Under the pieces are notes generated by a model. It did not search any database, was not told the origin of the DNA, and worked only from the letters and a program-made list of their open reading frames with translations. A stretch of 64,000 nucleotides of DNA from JAUXEH01 sp965533275 (lineage in GTDB: Bacteria; Acidobacteriota; Aminicenantia; Aminicenantales; Aminicenantaceae): NCBI GenBank assembly GCA_965533275.1, contig CBESWG010000013.1, positions 10,957-74,956 of the forward strand. Reading direction: 5' to 3'. Below are positions 1 through 9,286 of the stretch, one piece after another (positions within the stretch are counted from its first letter, which is position 1; the number at the start of each line of letters is the position of its first letter). Both the position numbers and the translations under genes were made by a program.

Positions 1-1
1 C

Positions 2-841
2 CAGGGCGGGGGTGTCAACTTCGACGACACCTATCCCAAGAAGCTGGAGCGGTATCTCAACTACATGGGAAACATCGAAAGGATCACCTATCAGGTCCTG
101 AACCTGGGTGTGCCCGGACGATCGACCAACCAGGAGGTCGAACTGATCAAGGAACAGGCGGCACGGTTCGATCCCGATCTCATCATCCTGGGCTACTGCC
201 TTAATGATGCCGAGAACCGCGGGGGTATGCCCGAGGTCAATGCCATACGGGACAAGCTCACGGTCCAACACTTCGAGAAGGGAACCGGCCTGGCAGGATT
301 CCTCTATGACCGCTCCGCCCTGTATCGATTGGTCTCGCACAGGATGTTCAACCTCCGGACGTACCGCGGTCAGATCAAGTACTATCAATGGCTCTACCGG
401 GAAGACTATTCCGGATGGCAGCTGACCCGAAGTGCCCTGCAGGAGCTGGGGGAGTTTTCCAGTGCTGAGGGGATCCCTGTGATCGTGATGATCTTTCCTC
501 TCTTCTCCTTCGGCCTGGATGAGACCTACCCCTTCGCGGACATCCACCTCCAGCTGCATGAGGCCCTGGACACAGCCCGGCTGAGCTGGATCGATCTCTT
601 CGATGTCTATGGCGGCCTCGACCGGAACATCCTCGAGGCGGTCCCCTTTGACGACGCGCACCCCAGCGACACCGCACACCGAATCGCGGCCGAGATCCTC
701 TGGCGGCACCTGATCTCAGAGAAGCTCGTGCCAAGCGAGAGAGACCTCCAATTTCCCAAAAAGGGGCGCAACGTCCCGACTCCCTTCGTGGGGAATTATT
801 TCGGCAAAGGCCGATTCTTCCGCAAGCAGGATCACCCCTGA
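2..841 (+). CDS. SGNH/GDSL-type hydrolase, 5'-truncated by window edge
   Basis: The frame is open to the left edge (first full codon at base 2), so the N-terminus, including the nucleophile GDS block, is missing. The first visible residues, GVNFDDTYPKKLE, match the stretch that normally follows GDSxTxG in SGNH esterases. Further on, GYCLNDAEN fits the block carrying the conserved Asn, and DDAHPSDTAH fits the C-terminal DxxH dyad. SGNH enzymes remove acyl or acetyl groups from glycans and lipids; this substrate is unknown. An internal ATG at base 65 is a less likely start because homology-like sequence continues upstream of it. It precedes a cluster of glycosyltransferase and sulfatase-fold genes, so a role in envelope glycan trimming is an inference. 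Confidence 0.75.
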   Translation, partial: QGGGVNFDDTYPKKLERYLNYMGNIERITYQVLNLGVPGRSTNQEVELIKEQAARFDPDLIILGYCLNDAENRGGMPEVNAIRDKLTVQHFEKGTGLAGFLYDRSALYRLVSHRMFNLRTYRGQIKYYQWLYREDYSGWQLTRSALQELGEFSSAEGIPVIVMIFPLFSFGLDETYPFADIHLQLHEALDTARLSWIDLFDVYGGLDRNILEAVPFDDAHPSDTAHRIAAEILWRHLISEKLVPSERDLQFPKKGRNVPTPFVGNYFGKGRFFRKQDHP

Positions 842-857
842 GCCGCGCCCGGCTTCA

Positions 858-886
858 TTGACAACCTGGAGGACTTCCCCTAAAAT
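858..886 (+). promoter_or_regulatory. Sigma-70-type promoter abutting the next ATG
   Basis: TTGACA (858-863), a 17-bp spacer, then TAAAAT (881-886). The ATG of the downstream gene is at 893, six bases after the -10 box, about where transcription should start. A GGAGG (868-872) lies inside the spacer, so it would not be in the mRNA. Confidence 0.75.
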
Positions 887-892
887 CCGCAT

Positions 893-2218
893 ATGAAAAA
901 GTTTGTCTTCGCCTTACTGGGGATCCTGCTGATCGGCAGCGCCGGCACCATCCTCTTCCTATCCCTTCAGCCGTCCGCCGGGCCGGTCATCGTCATCGGG
1001 CTGGACGGGGCGGACTGGAATATCATGGATCCGTTGTTCGAGCAGGGAAAACTGCCCAACCTGCGCGCGCTTAGAGACGAGGGGACCTGGGGGGTGCTCG
1101 AGACCTTCCGCCCAACCAAGTCCCCGGTGGTATGGACATCCATCGCCACAGGCAAGACCATGCTCAAACATGGTGTCCTGGACTTCAAGTTCGTCGACGA
1201 GAACAACATCGACATCCCCTATTCCGTGGACGATATCCGCGTTAAGTTTGTCTGGGAGATCCTCAGCGACAATGGATTCAAGGCCGGCGTGACCAACTGG
1301 TTCTGCACGTTCCCGGCCAGCGAATTCAACGGGTACTGCATCTCGGACCGATTCCGCATCAGCGTGGACCACTACCTGGAATACGAGGGCGTCACGTCGC
1401 CGCCGGAACTCAAGGATGTCATATATCCCAAGGTGGAGCGCTTCAAAGACAACCGTTATGGAGAGATCATCCGGGAGGAAAATATCGACAATTATCTGAC
1501 CCGGGCCCGCCGGTTCAACGTCGAGGTCCCCGCCGGGAGGGACAGGCAGGTCAACCAGTTCCGGCGCTATCTCCTGCAGGACAAGTCCATCGAAAACACG
1601 GCCCTTTTCATGCTCGAGAAGATCCCGGTCGATTTCTTCGCGGCCTATCTCCGACTCATCGACACGACCTCACACTTCGCCTCGCTTTTCATCGATGACA
1701 CGCTCAGAGAGAAATGGATCGCGGAAAACGAAGAGTTCGGGGGGCCAACCCCTGAGACAGAAGAACGGCTCTATGCCAACATGATGGAGATTATGGAGAC
1801 GGTCTACGTCTACATGGACAACGTGGTCGGGAGGATCGTCGACCGCTCCCCGCAGGATGCGACCTTCATCGTCCTCTCGGATCACGGCTTCAACTTCAGC
1901 CCCGTCGGATACAACCACTACGGCACGCCCAAGATCCCACACGGCATCATTATCCTGAATGGGCCTCAAATCCGATCCGGGCATAAACTGGACAATATCA
2001 GCGTGTACGATTTCGCACCGACGGTCCTCCACCTCTACGGCCTGCCCATGGGAAAAGACATGGACGGGCGTGTGGTCCAGGAGGTCTTCAGGAAAGAGCG
2101 GAAGCCGCGTTTCGTGGAAACACATGAGACCGGAGAGGGCCCCGCCGGGGCCAAAAAGCCCAGAGATATGGACAAGGAGGTCCTCGAGGACCTGAAAACA
2201 CTGGGCTACATCAAGTAA
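893..2218 (+). CDS. Alkaline-phosphatase-fold protein (type I phosphodiesterase / nucleotide pyrophosphatase-like)
   Basis: 441 aa. Residues 4-25 form a hydrophobic signal or anchor, so the enzyme is periplasmic or membrane-tethered. The metal-site motif VIGLDGADW is at 34-42, followed by the RPTKSPVVWTSIATGK block around 73-88, whose Thr (about 75) is the likely nucleophile. LSDHGFNF supplies later Asp/His ligands. This family cleaves phosphodiesters or transfers phospho-groups on lipids and glycans; the substrate cannot be read here. The protein ends in LKTLGYIK, nearly the same tail as the sulfatase-fold protein at 7013-9286. The promoter sits directly on the ATG, with no Shine-Dalgarno site between. 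Confidence 0.85.
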   Translation: MKKFVFALLGILLIGSAGTILFLSLQPSAGPVIVIGLDGADWNIMDPLFEQGKLPNLRALRDEGTWGVLETFRPTKSPVVWTSIATGKTMLKHGVLDFKFVDENNIDIPYSVDDIRVKFVWEILSDNGFKAGVTNWFCTFPASEFNGYCISDRFRISVDHYLEYEGVTSPPELKDVIYPKVERFKDNRYGEIIREENIDNYLTRARRFNVEVPAGRDRQVNQFRRYLLQDKSIENTALFMLEKIPVDFFAAYLRLIDTTSHFASLFIDDTLREKWIAENEEFGGPTPETEERLYANMMEIMETVYVYMDNVVGRIVDRSPQDATFIVLSDHGFNFSPVGYNHYGTPKIPHGIIILNGPQIRSGHKLDNISVYDFAPTVLHLYGLPMGKDMDGRVVQEVFRKERKPRFVETHETGEGPAGAKKPRDMDKEVLEDLKTLGYIK

Positions 2219-2312
2219 CCAAATAAATATAGATAGATATATTGCCGCTCCGGCACCCAACCTTGCTTTCCGTATCCGGCAGGCGCATCCCTCCCCATGG
2301 TCCTGGGCGCGA

Positions 2313-2341
2313 TTGCATTTCCCACACGGCCATGCTATACA
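2313..2341 (+). promoter_or_regulatory. Probable promoter for the radical SAM gene
   Basis: TTGCAT (2313-2318), 17-bp spacer ending in TGC, then TATACA (2336-2341), an extended -10 (TGCTATACA). Leader to the ATG at 2374 is about 27 nt. Confidence 0.5.
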
Positions 2342-2373
2342 TATTGAGATTTTAAGGGATTGGAACAAAAACG

Positions 2374-3786
2374 ATGCGTTTGCTTTTAATAAATCCGGCG
2401 GAACGCGAGGTCCTGCGCGCGAATCTGCCTCTCGAGATCGAGCGGGTGCGGGGCAACAATCCGCCCATCAGCCTCCTGGAAGTGGCAGCGGCCGCCCGGG
2501 ACTGGGGTGGAGCCGAAGTCCGGCTCATCGATGCCCAGGCCCAGCTCCTGACCTCCCAACAGGTCGCCGAGATGGCCAGGGATTTTCAACCCGACCTGAT
2601 CGGACTGTCCGCGGTCTCATTCACGATGCCGAGTGTCATGGCTCAGGTCAAAGCCTGCAAACAGGAACTCCCCGATACCCAGGTCTGGCTGGGAGGGCTG
2701 CAGCCGTACCTGTATCCTTCGGAAACCCTGGCTCTGCCCGAGATCGACGGGCTGGTGCTGGGAGAGGGCGAATATCCCATCGCCGCCCTATGCAAGCACT
2801 GGGGGAATATCGAAGAACTGAAGCAGACACCTGGTCTGTACTTCACGCACGGCGGAGAGCTCATCGATACCGGAGTGGCTCCGGTCATCACCGACCTGAA
2901 TGTGCTCCCGCAGCCGGCCTTCGACCTGATCCAGCCGGAGCTCTACGGCTCCGTACTCACCGATCTCCACCCCGTCGCCATCGCCGTGACGAGCCGCGGC
3001 TGCCCCTACCGCTGCACGTTCTGCTCGAATTCCGTGACGGGCAAGGGATTCCGGGCACACAGTGTGGACTATGTGGTGAAGAATTTCGAGCAGCTCAAGG
3101 AGCTCGGTTTCGCCTCCATCCTGGTCTACGACGAGGTGTTCACCATCGATAAGCAGCGCGTGCGCGACATCTGCGCCGCCCTGCGGGACCGAGGCTGGAA
3201 CCTCCCCTGGATGATCCGCGCCACTGTAGGAAGCGTGGATGAGGCCATGCTGCAGGACCTGGCCGCAGCCGGCTGCGAGTGGATCACGTTCGGGATCGAA
3301 TCCGGCAGCGAGCGCGTGCTCAAGCGCTTGAACAAACCGGTCAAGCTCGACAAGGCCCTGGAAGTCTTCAAGGCCTCACGCCGGGCCGGCCTGAAGACCG
3401 TGGCCTACTTCATGATCGGGAATCCGGATGAAGACGAGTCCGACCTCCTGAAAACCGAGCGCTACATGCGCCGCCTGGATGCGGATATGGTGCACATCGC
3501 CGTGTATACGGTATACCCGGCCACCAGCCTGTACGACGAGGGGCTGAACAAAGGGCTGTTCGGGGGCGATGTCTGGCTCGAGTTCTCCAAACACCCGGGC
3601 ACCGAATTCGAGCCGCCCCTCTGGCCCGGACCCTTCGGCCGGGAAGAACTCTTCAAAAGAGTCCGGCGTCTCTACCGGTCCTACTACCTGCATCCCCGCC
3701 GGATCTGGCGCGAGTTGAAATACCTGAAATCCTGGAATGCGATCAAGAAAAGAGTGCAATATGCAAAAACCCTGGTCCGGTCCTGA
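2374..3786 (+). CDS. B12-binding-domain radical SAM protein
   Basis: 470 aa. The N-terminal part (about 1-150) has the Rossmann-like look of a cobalamin-binding domain (LLLINPAE, LIGLSAVSFTMPSV, VWLGGLQPYLYP, DGLVLGEGEYP). The radical SAM core follows, with the [4Fe-4S] motif C210-PYR-C214-TF-C217, then TFGIESGSERVLKRLNK, typical of the Elp3/MiaB-like fold. Such enzymes methylate, cyclise or rearrange unreactive carbons, often on lipids or secondary metabolites. The substrate is unknown. GT2 and methyltransferase genes follow on the same strand with short gaps, so it may act on the same envelope lipid or glycan; this is inference. Confidence 0.88.
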   Translation: MRLLLINPAEREVLRANLPLEIERVRGNNPPISLLEVAAAARDWGGAEVRLIDAQAQLLTSQQVAEMARDFQPDLIGLSAVSFTMPSVMAQVKACKQELPDTQVWLGGLQPYLYPSETLALPEIDGLVLGEGEYPIAALCKHWGNIEELKQTPGLYFTHGGELIDTGVAPVITDLNVLPQPAFDLIQPELYGSVLTDLHPVAIAVTSRGCPYRCTFCSNSVTGKGFRAHSVDYVVKNFEQLKELGFASILVYDEVFTIDKQRVRDICAALRDRGWNLPWMIRATVGSVDEAMLQDLAAAGCEWITFGIESGSERVLKRLNKPVKLDKALEVFKASRRAGLKTVAYFMIGNPDEDESDLLKTERYMRRLDADMVHIAVYTVYPATSLYDEGLNKGLFGGDVWLEFSKHPGTEFEPPLWPGPFGREELFKRVRRLYRSYYLHPRRIWRELKYLKSWNAIKKRVQYAKTLVRS

Positions 3787-3886
3787 CCACCCTCTGGCAT
3801 CGGCGATGTCACAGGCCGGTCCTTTGCAGTTGTTATCCAGGTGGCTTGCCCGACCGGCAGCTCGAGAGGCCGCGAAAGGCTGACCC

Positions 3887-4627
3887 ATGAAGTTGTCCGT
3901 CATCATCCCCCACTACAACGAGAAGACCTATGTCGCCGAGATCCTCAGGCGTGTGGAGGCCGTCCCCCTGGACAAAGAGATCATCCTGGTGGATGACGGC
4001 TCTTCGGAAGAAGTCCGGGCCTACTTGAAAAAGGAGGTCGATGGCCGCTTCCCAGACCTCCGCATCTACTACCATGAACACAATCAAGGTAAGGGCGCGG
4101 CCATCCGCACCGCACTCCGCCATGTACGGGGCGATATCGTCATCATCCAAGATGCGGACCTCGAATACGATCCACAGGATTACCTCCCGATCTACGAGAA
4201 GTTCAAGGATCCCCAGGTCCAGGTGGTCTACGGCAGCCGCCACATGAACGTGAAATTTTTTCGGTTCCTCATCCAGTGGTTCTCCAACCGCTTCCTGGGC
4301 GGGAACTACCAGGTCGGATACTTCCATCATTTCGCGGGGGTCCAGGGCCTGAACATGATCGCGAACATCCTGTTCTCCGCCAACACCACGGACACGGCCA
4401 CATGCTACAAGGCCTTCCGAACAGAAATCCTGCAGAAGATCCCACTGGACTGCATCGGGTTCGAATTCTGCATGGAGGTGACGGCCAAGGTGCGGAAGTC
4501 CGGCTACAAGATCCATGAAGTGCCCATATCCTACCACCCCAGATCCAAGGAACAGGGAAAGAAGCTGCGCTGGATGTTCGGATTTAAGGCCATCTCCACC
4601 TTTTTCCACTACCGGTTCTTCAAATAG
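3887..4627 (+). CDS. Family 2 glycosyltransferase (polyprenyl-phosphate sugar transferase-like)
   Basis: 246 aa, GT-A fold. The N-terminus LSVIIPHYNE begins the nucleotide-binding region; VDDGS at 35-39 and QDADLEYDP at 88-96 are the expected nucleotide and metal motifs. The latter resembles dolichyl/undecaprenyl-phosphate mannosyl- or glucosyltransferases. No membrane helix is obvious, so it would be a soluble or peripheral enzyme charging a lipid carrier. SD-like AAAGG precedes the ATG. It could supply the polyprenyl-phosphate sugar used by the GT39-like membrane enzyme at 5393-6985, but that pairing is inferred from position only. Confidence 0.88.
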   Translation: MKLSVIIPHYNEKTYVAEILRRVEAVPLDKEIILVDDGSSEEVRAYLKKEVDGRFPDLRIYYHEHNQGKGAAIRTALRHVRGDIVIIQDADLEYDPQDYLPIYEKFKDPQVQVVYGSRHMNVKFFRFLIQWFSNRFLGGNYQVGYFHHFAGVQGLNMIANILFSANTTDTATCYKAFRTEILQKIPLDCIGFEFCMEVTAKVRKSGYKIHEVPISYHPRSKEQGKKLRWMFGFKAISTFFHYRFFK

Positions 4628-4666
4628 AGGGGATGCAGCGGGGCGAGACAAAAGGGAAAAGGGAAC

Positions 4667-5392
4667 ATGCCGCAGAACAAAACCCATGAGCTGGAACGAG
4701 CCAGGAACCTGATCCAGAATCCCGGGCTCCTGAACATCGGAACCCCAGCAGGCCAGAAGGGGACGCTGCGCCGGGCGGACTGGATCATCGAGGCCGTCGG
4801 GATGGGCCCCGGCCAGGAAGTCCTCGAAGTGGGCTGCGGTACGGGATTTCTTTCCGAGATATTCATCCGGACGGGGGCCGGCCTGCATGCGATCGACATC
4901 GCTGAAGACCTGGTCCTCGAGGCGGCCCGGCTCTGCGGAACAACAAAGGCGGATTTTCAGGTCAGTGACATCGAGTATCTACCCTATCAGGATGAATTCT
5001 TCGATGCCATCATCGGGGTCCGGGTCCTGCACCACCTGGACATGGACCCGGCTTTCAGGGAGATCGGGCGAACCTTGAAAAGAGGGGGGCTCATCGCGTT
5101 CTGCGAGCCGAACATGGTCAATCCTCAGCTGGCCCTGCAGAAGAATATCCCCTTCATCAAGCGGATCATGGGTGACGCGCCGGACGAGACCGCATTTTTC
5201 CGCTGGCGTCTCAAGAAGTTCCTGCGGGAGCGGGGCTTCACCGACATCAGAATCGAACCCTTCGACTTCCTTCACCCATGGGTTCCGGAGAAGATGATCG
5301 GCACCGTAGAAAGGGTCGGCCGATTTCTGGAGAGGGTCCCCGTGCTGCGGGAGATCGCCGGATCTCTGCAGATCTTCGCCAGGAAAGCGTAG
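4667..5392 (+). CDS. Class I SAM-dependent methyltransferase (UbiE/Methyltransf_11 type)
   Basis: 241 aa. Motif I VLEVGCGTG at 52-60 is followed by the acidic post-I segment LHAIDIAEDLVLEA. IIGVRVLHHLDM matches the region after motif II. The C-terminal part carries a hydrophobic FDFLHPWVPEKMIG segment common in lipid- or quinone-modifying methyltransferases. Substrate unknown. SD AAGGG precedes the ATG. Its stop codon abuts the stop of the convergent GT39-like gene with no bases between them. Confidence 0.85.
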   Translation: MPQNKTHELERARNLIQNPGLLNIGTPAGQKGTLRRADWIIEAVGMGPGQEVLEVGCGTGFLSEIFIRTGAGLHAIDIAEDLVLEAARLCGTTKADFQVSDIEYLPYQDEFFDAIIGVRVLHHLDMDPAFREIGRTLKRGGLIAFCEPNMVNPQLALQKNIPFIKRIMGDAPDETAFFRWRLKKFLRERGFTDIRIEPFDFLHPWVPEKMIGTVERVGRFLERVPVLREIAGSLQIFARKA

Positions 5393-6985
5393 CTAGTCGA
5401 TCCGCTCGTAGATCTCCACTTCGGGATTGATCTTGTCGAGATTGGTGAAGATCCACTTCTGATCGTTCCTAAAGATGTCCCGGAAGTCCCACAGCAGCCA
5501 GGGCGACTCGAACCGGTAGCGCAGGACCAGGCGATAGCCCAGCTTCTCCTGGCGAAGACGCCCGTAGATTTTTTCTGAGTTTATCCGGGCAAAATCCGAG
5601 TTCACCAGCAGGAAATCGGGCTTGAGGCGCTGCAGGGTCCGCCTGGTAAGCGTCTTCATCCGACGCGTGCTCTCGAAGGACTCGAGCCGGGGGAGGTACA
5701 TCCGGGAACCCACCAGCCCGACAATGGCGTCGTGTGGGACGTTGCGTTCCAGGACCCTCTCGACCTTGTATCTAGCGTCGAAGACCATCTGTATGTTCCC
5801 CGAAGCCGCATACAGCCCGGTGTACAGAAACACGAGGACAACGCCGGCGAGCCGGAGGGCGGGCAGGCGCCGTCCCGGCGCCAGGAAGCCGGCCAGGAGC
5901 CTCCCCCCAAAGAAGGCCAGGGTGAAGCACAGGGGGAGAAAGAAGCGGACGCAGTTGTATCGGATCACGCTGATGAAAAAGATGTAGTAGGAGAGCCCCG
6001 GGAGCAGGAGCCAGAACAGGAGGGGGTGCTTGTTCCGGTCTCTGAAAGAAACGGCCAGTCCCAAGGCACACAGCACGAACAGGGGCCAACCGAACGAGAA
6101 GCGGATGTAGCGCAGGCTGGACCACAGCATGCCGGCGTGGCCGGAGAGCGTGTTTTCATAGACCTGAAACCTCTGGCTGCCCGGCCCCGTGATGAAACGG
6201 ACATGATTCTGGAATACTCCGGGGCTGAAGAGGATGTTCTGGATGAGGACGAACAGGACCACGGCCAGGGCCAACGACAGGAGCGTCTTCCGGTTGAAAA
6301 TCGGGCTCAACAGCCCGGACTTTCCTCCTTCTCTCCTCCGGCTGAGGTATGCCGAGAGGATGATGCCCAGCGGCATCAGGACATAGAATCCGTACGCCTG
6401 GTCCTTGGTGCAGACGCTGAAGACCGCAGCAGCAGTAAACAGGAGATAATCCACCAGCCGGTGCGACTTCAGGATCCGGAGGTAGAACCAAAGCGACAGC
6501 ATGAACCAGAAGATGAAGGGGACCTCCAGGTTCGCGGTCTTGGAATAGTACACGAAGGGGACGGACAGGGCGGATATCAGGGCCGTGAAGAGCGCCGACC
6601 TCCGGTCGAATATCTCCCGGCCGCATCGGTAGACGATATACACGATGGACGTCCCCATGAGCAGGCTCACAAAACGCCCGATAAAAAAGAGCACGGCGTT
6701 CGCTTGAGCCCCGTGGAGGTCCAGTCCGGCCAGCCAGCGCAGGACAAGGAGGGGGAGGTAGGCGAGGGTCAGCACGTAGAAATGGAGGGGCGGGTATTTG
6801 ACATACCATCCCTGGGAGAGCCCCCGCTCCAGCCCTGCGATCACGCGGGAAGGGGCCACCTCATCCGGGGCCCAACCACTGCCCGGCAGCCCCCACCAGA
6901 TGCCCACTCCATTCATCACCAGGCTCAGCAGCAGGATGAACAGGAGGGCCCGCGGGAACGGCTCTTTTCCCTGGGTGTCAGTCAT
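5393..6985 (-). CDS. GT39/ArnT-like polytopic membrane glycosyltransferase
   Basis: About 530 aa with roughly ten hydrophobic helices through residue 410, then a soluble C-terminal domain. After the first helix, GWAPDEVAPSR carries the DE motif typical of the first periplasmic loop in PMT/ArnT-type enzymes. YYSKTANLEVPFIFWFMLSLWFYL fits this superfamily too. These enzymes move a sugar from a polyprenyl-phosphate donor to protein, lipid A or a glycan on the outer face of the inner membrane. A TTG at 6991 is in frame, but the ATG at 6985 looks likelier. It lies 27 nt downstream of the sulfatase-fold gene, presumably in one operon. Confidence 0.82.
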   Translation of the reverse strand: MTDTQGKEPFPRALLFILLLSLVMNGVGIWWGLPGSGWAPDEVAPSRVIAGLERGLSQGWYVKYPPLHFYVLTLAYLPLLVLRWLAGLDLHGAQANAVLFFIGRFVSLLMGTSIVYIVYRCGREIFDRRSALFTALISALSVPFVYYSKTANLEVPFIFWFMLSLWFYLRILKSHRLVDYLLFTAAAVFSVCTKDQAYGFYVLMPLGIILSAYLSRRREGGKSGLLSPIFNRKTLLSLALAVVLFVLIQNILFSPGVFQNHVRFITGPGSQRFQVYENTLSGHAGMLWSSLRYIRFSFGWPLFVLCALGLAVSFRDRNKHPLLFWLLLPGLSYYIFFISVIRYNCVRFFLPLCFTLAFFGGRLLAGFLAPGRRLPALRLAGVVLVFLYTGLYAASGNIQMVFDARYKVERVLERNVPHDAIVGLVGSRMYLPRLESFESTRRMKTLTRRTLQRLKPDFLLVNSDFARINSEKIYGRLRQEKLGYRLVLRYRFESPWLLWDFRDIFRNDQKWIFTNLDKINPEVEIYERID

Positions 6986-7012
6986 GATCAATTTATCTAT
7001 TTAATGATTTAT

Positions 7013-9286
7013 CTACTTTATGTATCCCAGGGCCTTGAGCTCCTGGATCTCTTTCTCGGTCAAAGTCTTTTCTATGTCTTCCTTGCCGATGTCCACCAGC
7101 TTTTCCTGAGCCTGGGCCCATCCGGAAAGCCTCCTCTTCAGATAGGAAGCGGCTATGGGGCTCCTCCCTATGAGGTTCACCCGCTCGCCAGGGTCTGCGG
7201 TCAGGTCGAACAGTTCGTATTGGCGGAGATCATCGTTCCACTCCCTGCCGATGTGGATCATCTTCCACTGACCCGCAACGACGGCCTTGTGGTTCAGCTC
7301 CACGCCGGTCTCCAGGAATATTTCGCTGTGGAGAGGAGCCCCAGACGGAGAGGAGGAGAGCAGCGGGACACGCAGGCTCTTGCCCGCGCTGTACCGGGGA
7401 ACGGCAAGGCCCGCCAGGTCCAGGAGGGTGGGCAGGATATCGATCTCCTGGACATTGTCCTCGACCACTCTGCCGCCGTTCACCTGCCGGGGCAGCTTGA
7501 CCGCCAGGAGATTCCGGACCGATTCCTGATACAGGTTCTGCCCGTGGGCAAAACCACCGTGTTCGTAGAACTGTTCCCCGTGGTCCGACATCAAGACGAT
7601 GAGGGTATCATCATAGACACCCAGCCGTTTGAGCTCCGCCATGAGAGCGCCGAAACTGCGGTCGTTCTGGGCGATGGTGGCATCATACTGGGCTACGAGC
7701 TGATACAGGTCGATCCGGCCCAGGCCCTCCACCTCGACGAAACGGCTGTGCTCCCGCAGCTCTTCCTCGGTGAACACGGGGATGAACTCTTCTTGGAGGT
7801 GATAGGGGCGGTGGGGCTCCATGGTGTGGACATAGAGAAAAAAGGGCGACGGCTCCTCCCGAAGCTGAGTGAAGGCGTAGGTGTTGAGCATCTCAGCGTT
7901 CCCGCCTTCCAGGTTGGAGTGGTACTTGAAATAGGAGAAGCCCTGATCGAAATTGAAGAACTGTTTGATCCCCGCGTTGGAGGATATGCCCAGGGTGTGA
8001 AAACCGGCCTCCTCAAGGATCTCCGCCAGCGTCTGGTGCTCCCTGGCAAGACCGCTCTTCAGGTCGATGGCCATATGCTGGAAGGGATAGAGGCCCGTGA
8101 ACAGGACGCCCACGGAGGGCCGCGTCCAGGAAGACTGGGCATAGGCCCTCCGGAACAGCACGCTGTCCTTCACGAACTCAGCCATATGGGGGGCAGTGTC
8201 CCGCGAGTAGTCGAAGAAGGGGAGATGGTCGGGACGGAGGCAATCCACCAGGTAGATCAGGATGTTGAAAGGCCGGGACAGCGCCGCCTCCCGTGGAGCA
8301 TCTTCGGCATGCACGTCCTGAATTGAACGCACTCCCCGGATCTCGGAGTCCCAGATCCGGACCTTTGCGTTCGACCGTTCCCGCGGCAGGTCGCTCTGGA
8401 AGACAAAATCGAGACGGCACACCTGATCCTGGTACGCGGAAAGATCGAGGACCGTACGGCTTCTCCCGGACCCTCCCTGGCCGGCTTCGAGGCCCTGATC
8501 GAACAGGACCACGCTCTCCCCGGACAGGGTCGAGAGGCCGATTTTCAGCCTTTCCCCATGGGACCTGCCCCGTTGGGCAGAATCGAGGGAGTATTCAAAG
8601 GCAAGGGATGCGTCCGAAGGAAGCTTGTATACGTAGGCGAGGCCGGTGTTCGCCGGGAGCTCGAGGCCCGTTCTCCGCGAGAAGAGCCTCTTTTCCGTCA
8701 CGGAATTCACCAGCTGCGGTTCCGAGACATCCCAGGGAAAGAAGAACGGGTCCCCCCCAGTGAAACGGAAGCTCTGGAGAGCAAGCCAGTTGCTGTCTCC
8801 ATCCCCTTCCGGGAGGGGAGTACAGCGGAACTCCAGGTAGTTTTCGCCGAAGAGGAGGTGCTCCTCCGGGACCGGGAAAGTCAGGGTCTGGAATCCCGCT
8901 CCGGAAAAGGGTGCGGAGTGCACTGGATGCCCGTTCAGATGGATAATCAAGACTGGACCGGGGCTGGCGGTTGAGGGAAGCGGGCAGCGGAGCTTGAGCT
9001 GGATCTCCTGGCCCTTGTCAATCCGGACCGCTCCAAAACGAAACACGGCCCGCTCTCTGCTGCTTGAGACGAGGAGCGCGGTCTGGTCGACCTCCCGGTT
9101 CCTCGTCCACCCGAACATGCGGGCCCTCGGGGTCCAGGTCTGAAACAGATCGCGATGATCCTCGAGGGCAGATACCTGGGCTTGGGGGAATTCTCGTACG
9201 AGATCGAACGCCACCGTCTCACGAGGCGGCGAACAGGAACTGAGCAGCATCCCGAGGCAGGCCAGCAGGAATATCTTTGTTTTCAT
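7013..9286 (-). CDS. Sulfatase-fold lipoprotein with N-terminal beta-rich domain
   Basis: 757 aa. The lipoprotein signal has lipobox LLSSC with Cys at 18. Residues 30-330 look like two jelly-roll or carbohydrate-binding-type regions. The sulfatase/alkaline-phosphatase fold spans about 340-757, starting NILIYLVDCLRPDH. The active-site block is SSWTRPSVGVLFTG, so the position of the formylglycine Cys (CxPSR in true sulfatases) is Thr388. That is typical of phosphoglycerol or phosphoethanolamine transferase-type relatives. MSDHGEQFYEHGGFAHG gives later metal ligands. The product is likely outer-membrane-anchored and acts on a phosphorylated or sulfated envelope glycan. The C-terminus LKALGYIK matches the tail of the hydrolase at 893-2218. 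Confidence 0.85.
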   Translation of the reverse strand: MKTKIFLLACLGMLLSSCSPPRETVAFDLVREFPQAQVSALEDHRDLFQTWTPRARMFGWTRNREVDQTALLVSSSRERAVFRFGAVRIDKGQEIQLKLRCPLPSTASPGPVLIIHLNGHPVHSAPFSGAGFQTLTFPVPEEHLLFGENYLEFRCTPLPEGDGDSNWLALQSFRFTGGDPFFFPWDVSEPQLVNSVTEKRLFSRRTGLELPANTGLAYVYKLPSDASLAFEYSLDSAQRGRSHGERLKIGLSTLSGESVVLFDQGLEAGQGGSGRSRTVLDLSAYQDQVCRLDFVFQSDLPRERSNAKVRIWDSEIRGVRSIQDVHAEDAPREAALSRPFNILIYLVDCLRPDHLPFFDYSRDTAPHMAEFVKDSVLFRRAYAQSSWTRPSVGVLFTGLYPFQHMAIDLKSGLAREHQTLAEILEEAGFHTLGISSNAGIKQFFNFDQGFSYFKYHSNLEGGNAEMLNTYAFTQLREEPSPFFLYVHTMEPHRPYHLQEEFIPVFTEEELREHSRFVEVEGLGRIDLYQLVAQYDATIAQNDRSFGALMAELKRLGVYDDTLIVLMSDHGEQFYEHGGFAHGQNLYQESVRNLLAVKLPRQVNGGRVVEDNVQEIDILPTLLDLAGLAVPRYSAGKSLRVPLLSSSPSGAPLHSEIFLETGVELNHKAVVAGQWKMIHIGREWNDDLRQYELFDLTADPGERVNLIGRSPIAASYLKRRLSGWAQAQEKLVDIGKEDIEKTLTEKEIQELKALGYIK

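Noticed and set aside
2313..3152. A 279-codon frame overlapping the start of the radical SAM gene
   Set aside because: Same strand, other frame; Arg/Pro/Gly-rich with no motif, while the radical SAM frame carries the CxxxCxxC cluster and cobalamin-domain features.
5732..8326. An 864-codon open frame on the plus strand opposite the GT39-like and sulfatase-fold genes
   Set aside because: It lies antisense to two clear genes with signal peptide and catalytic motifs. The product is low-complexity Gln/Glu/Gly/His-rich with no domain, as expected for an antisense frame in GC-rich DNA.
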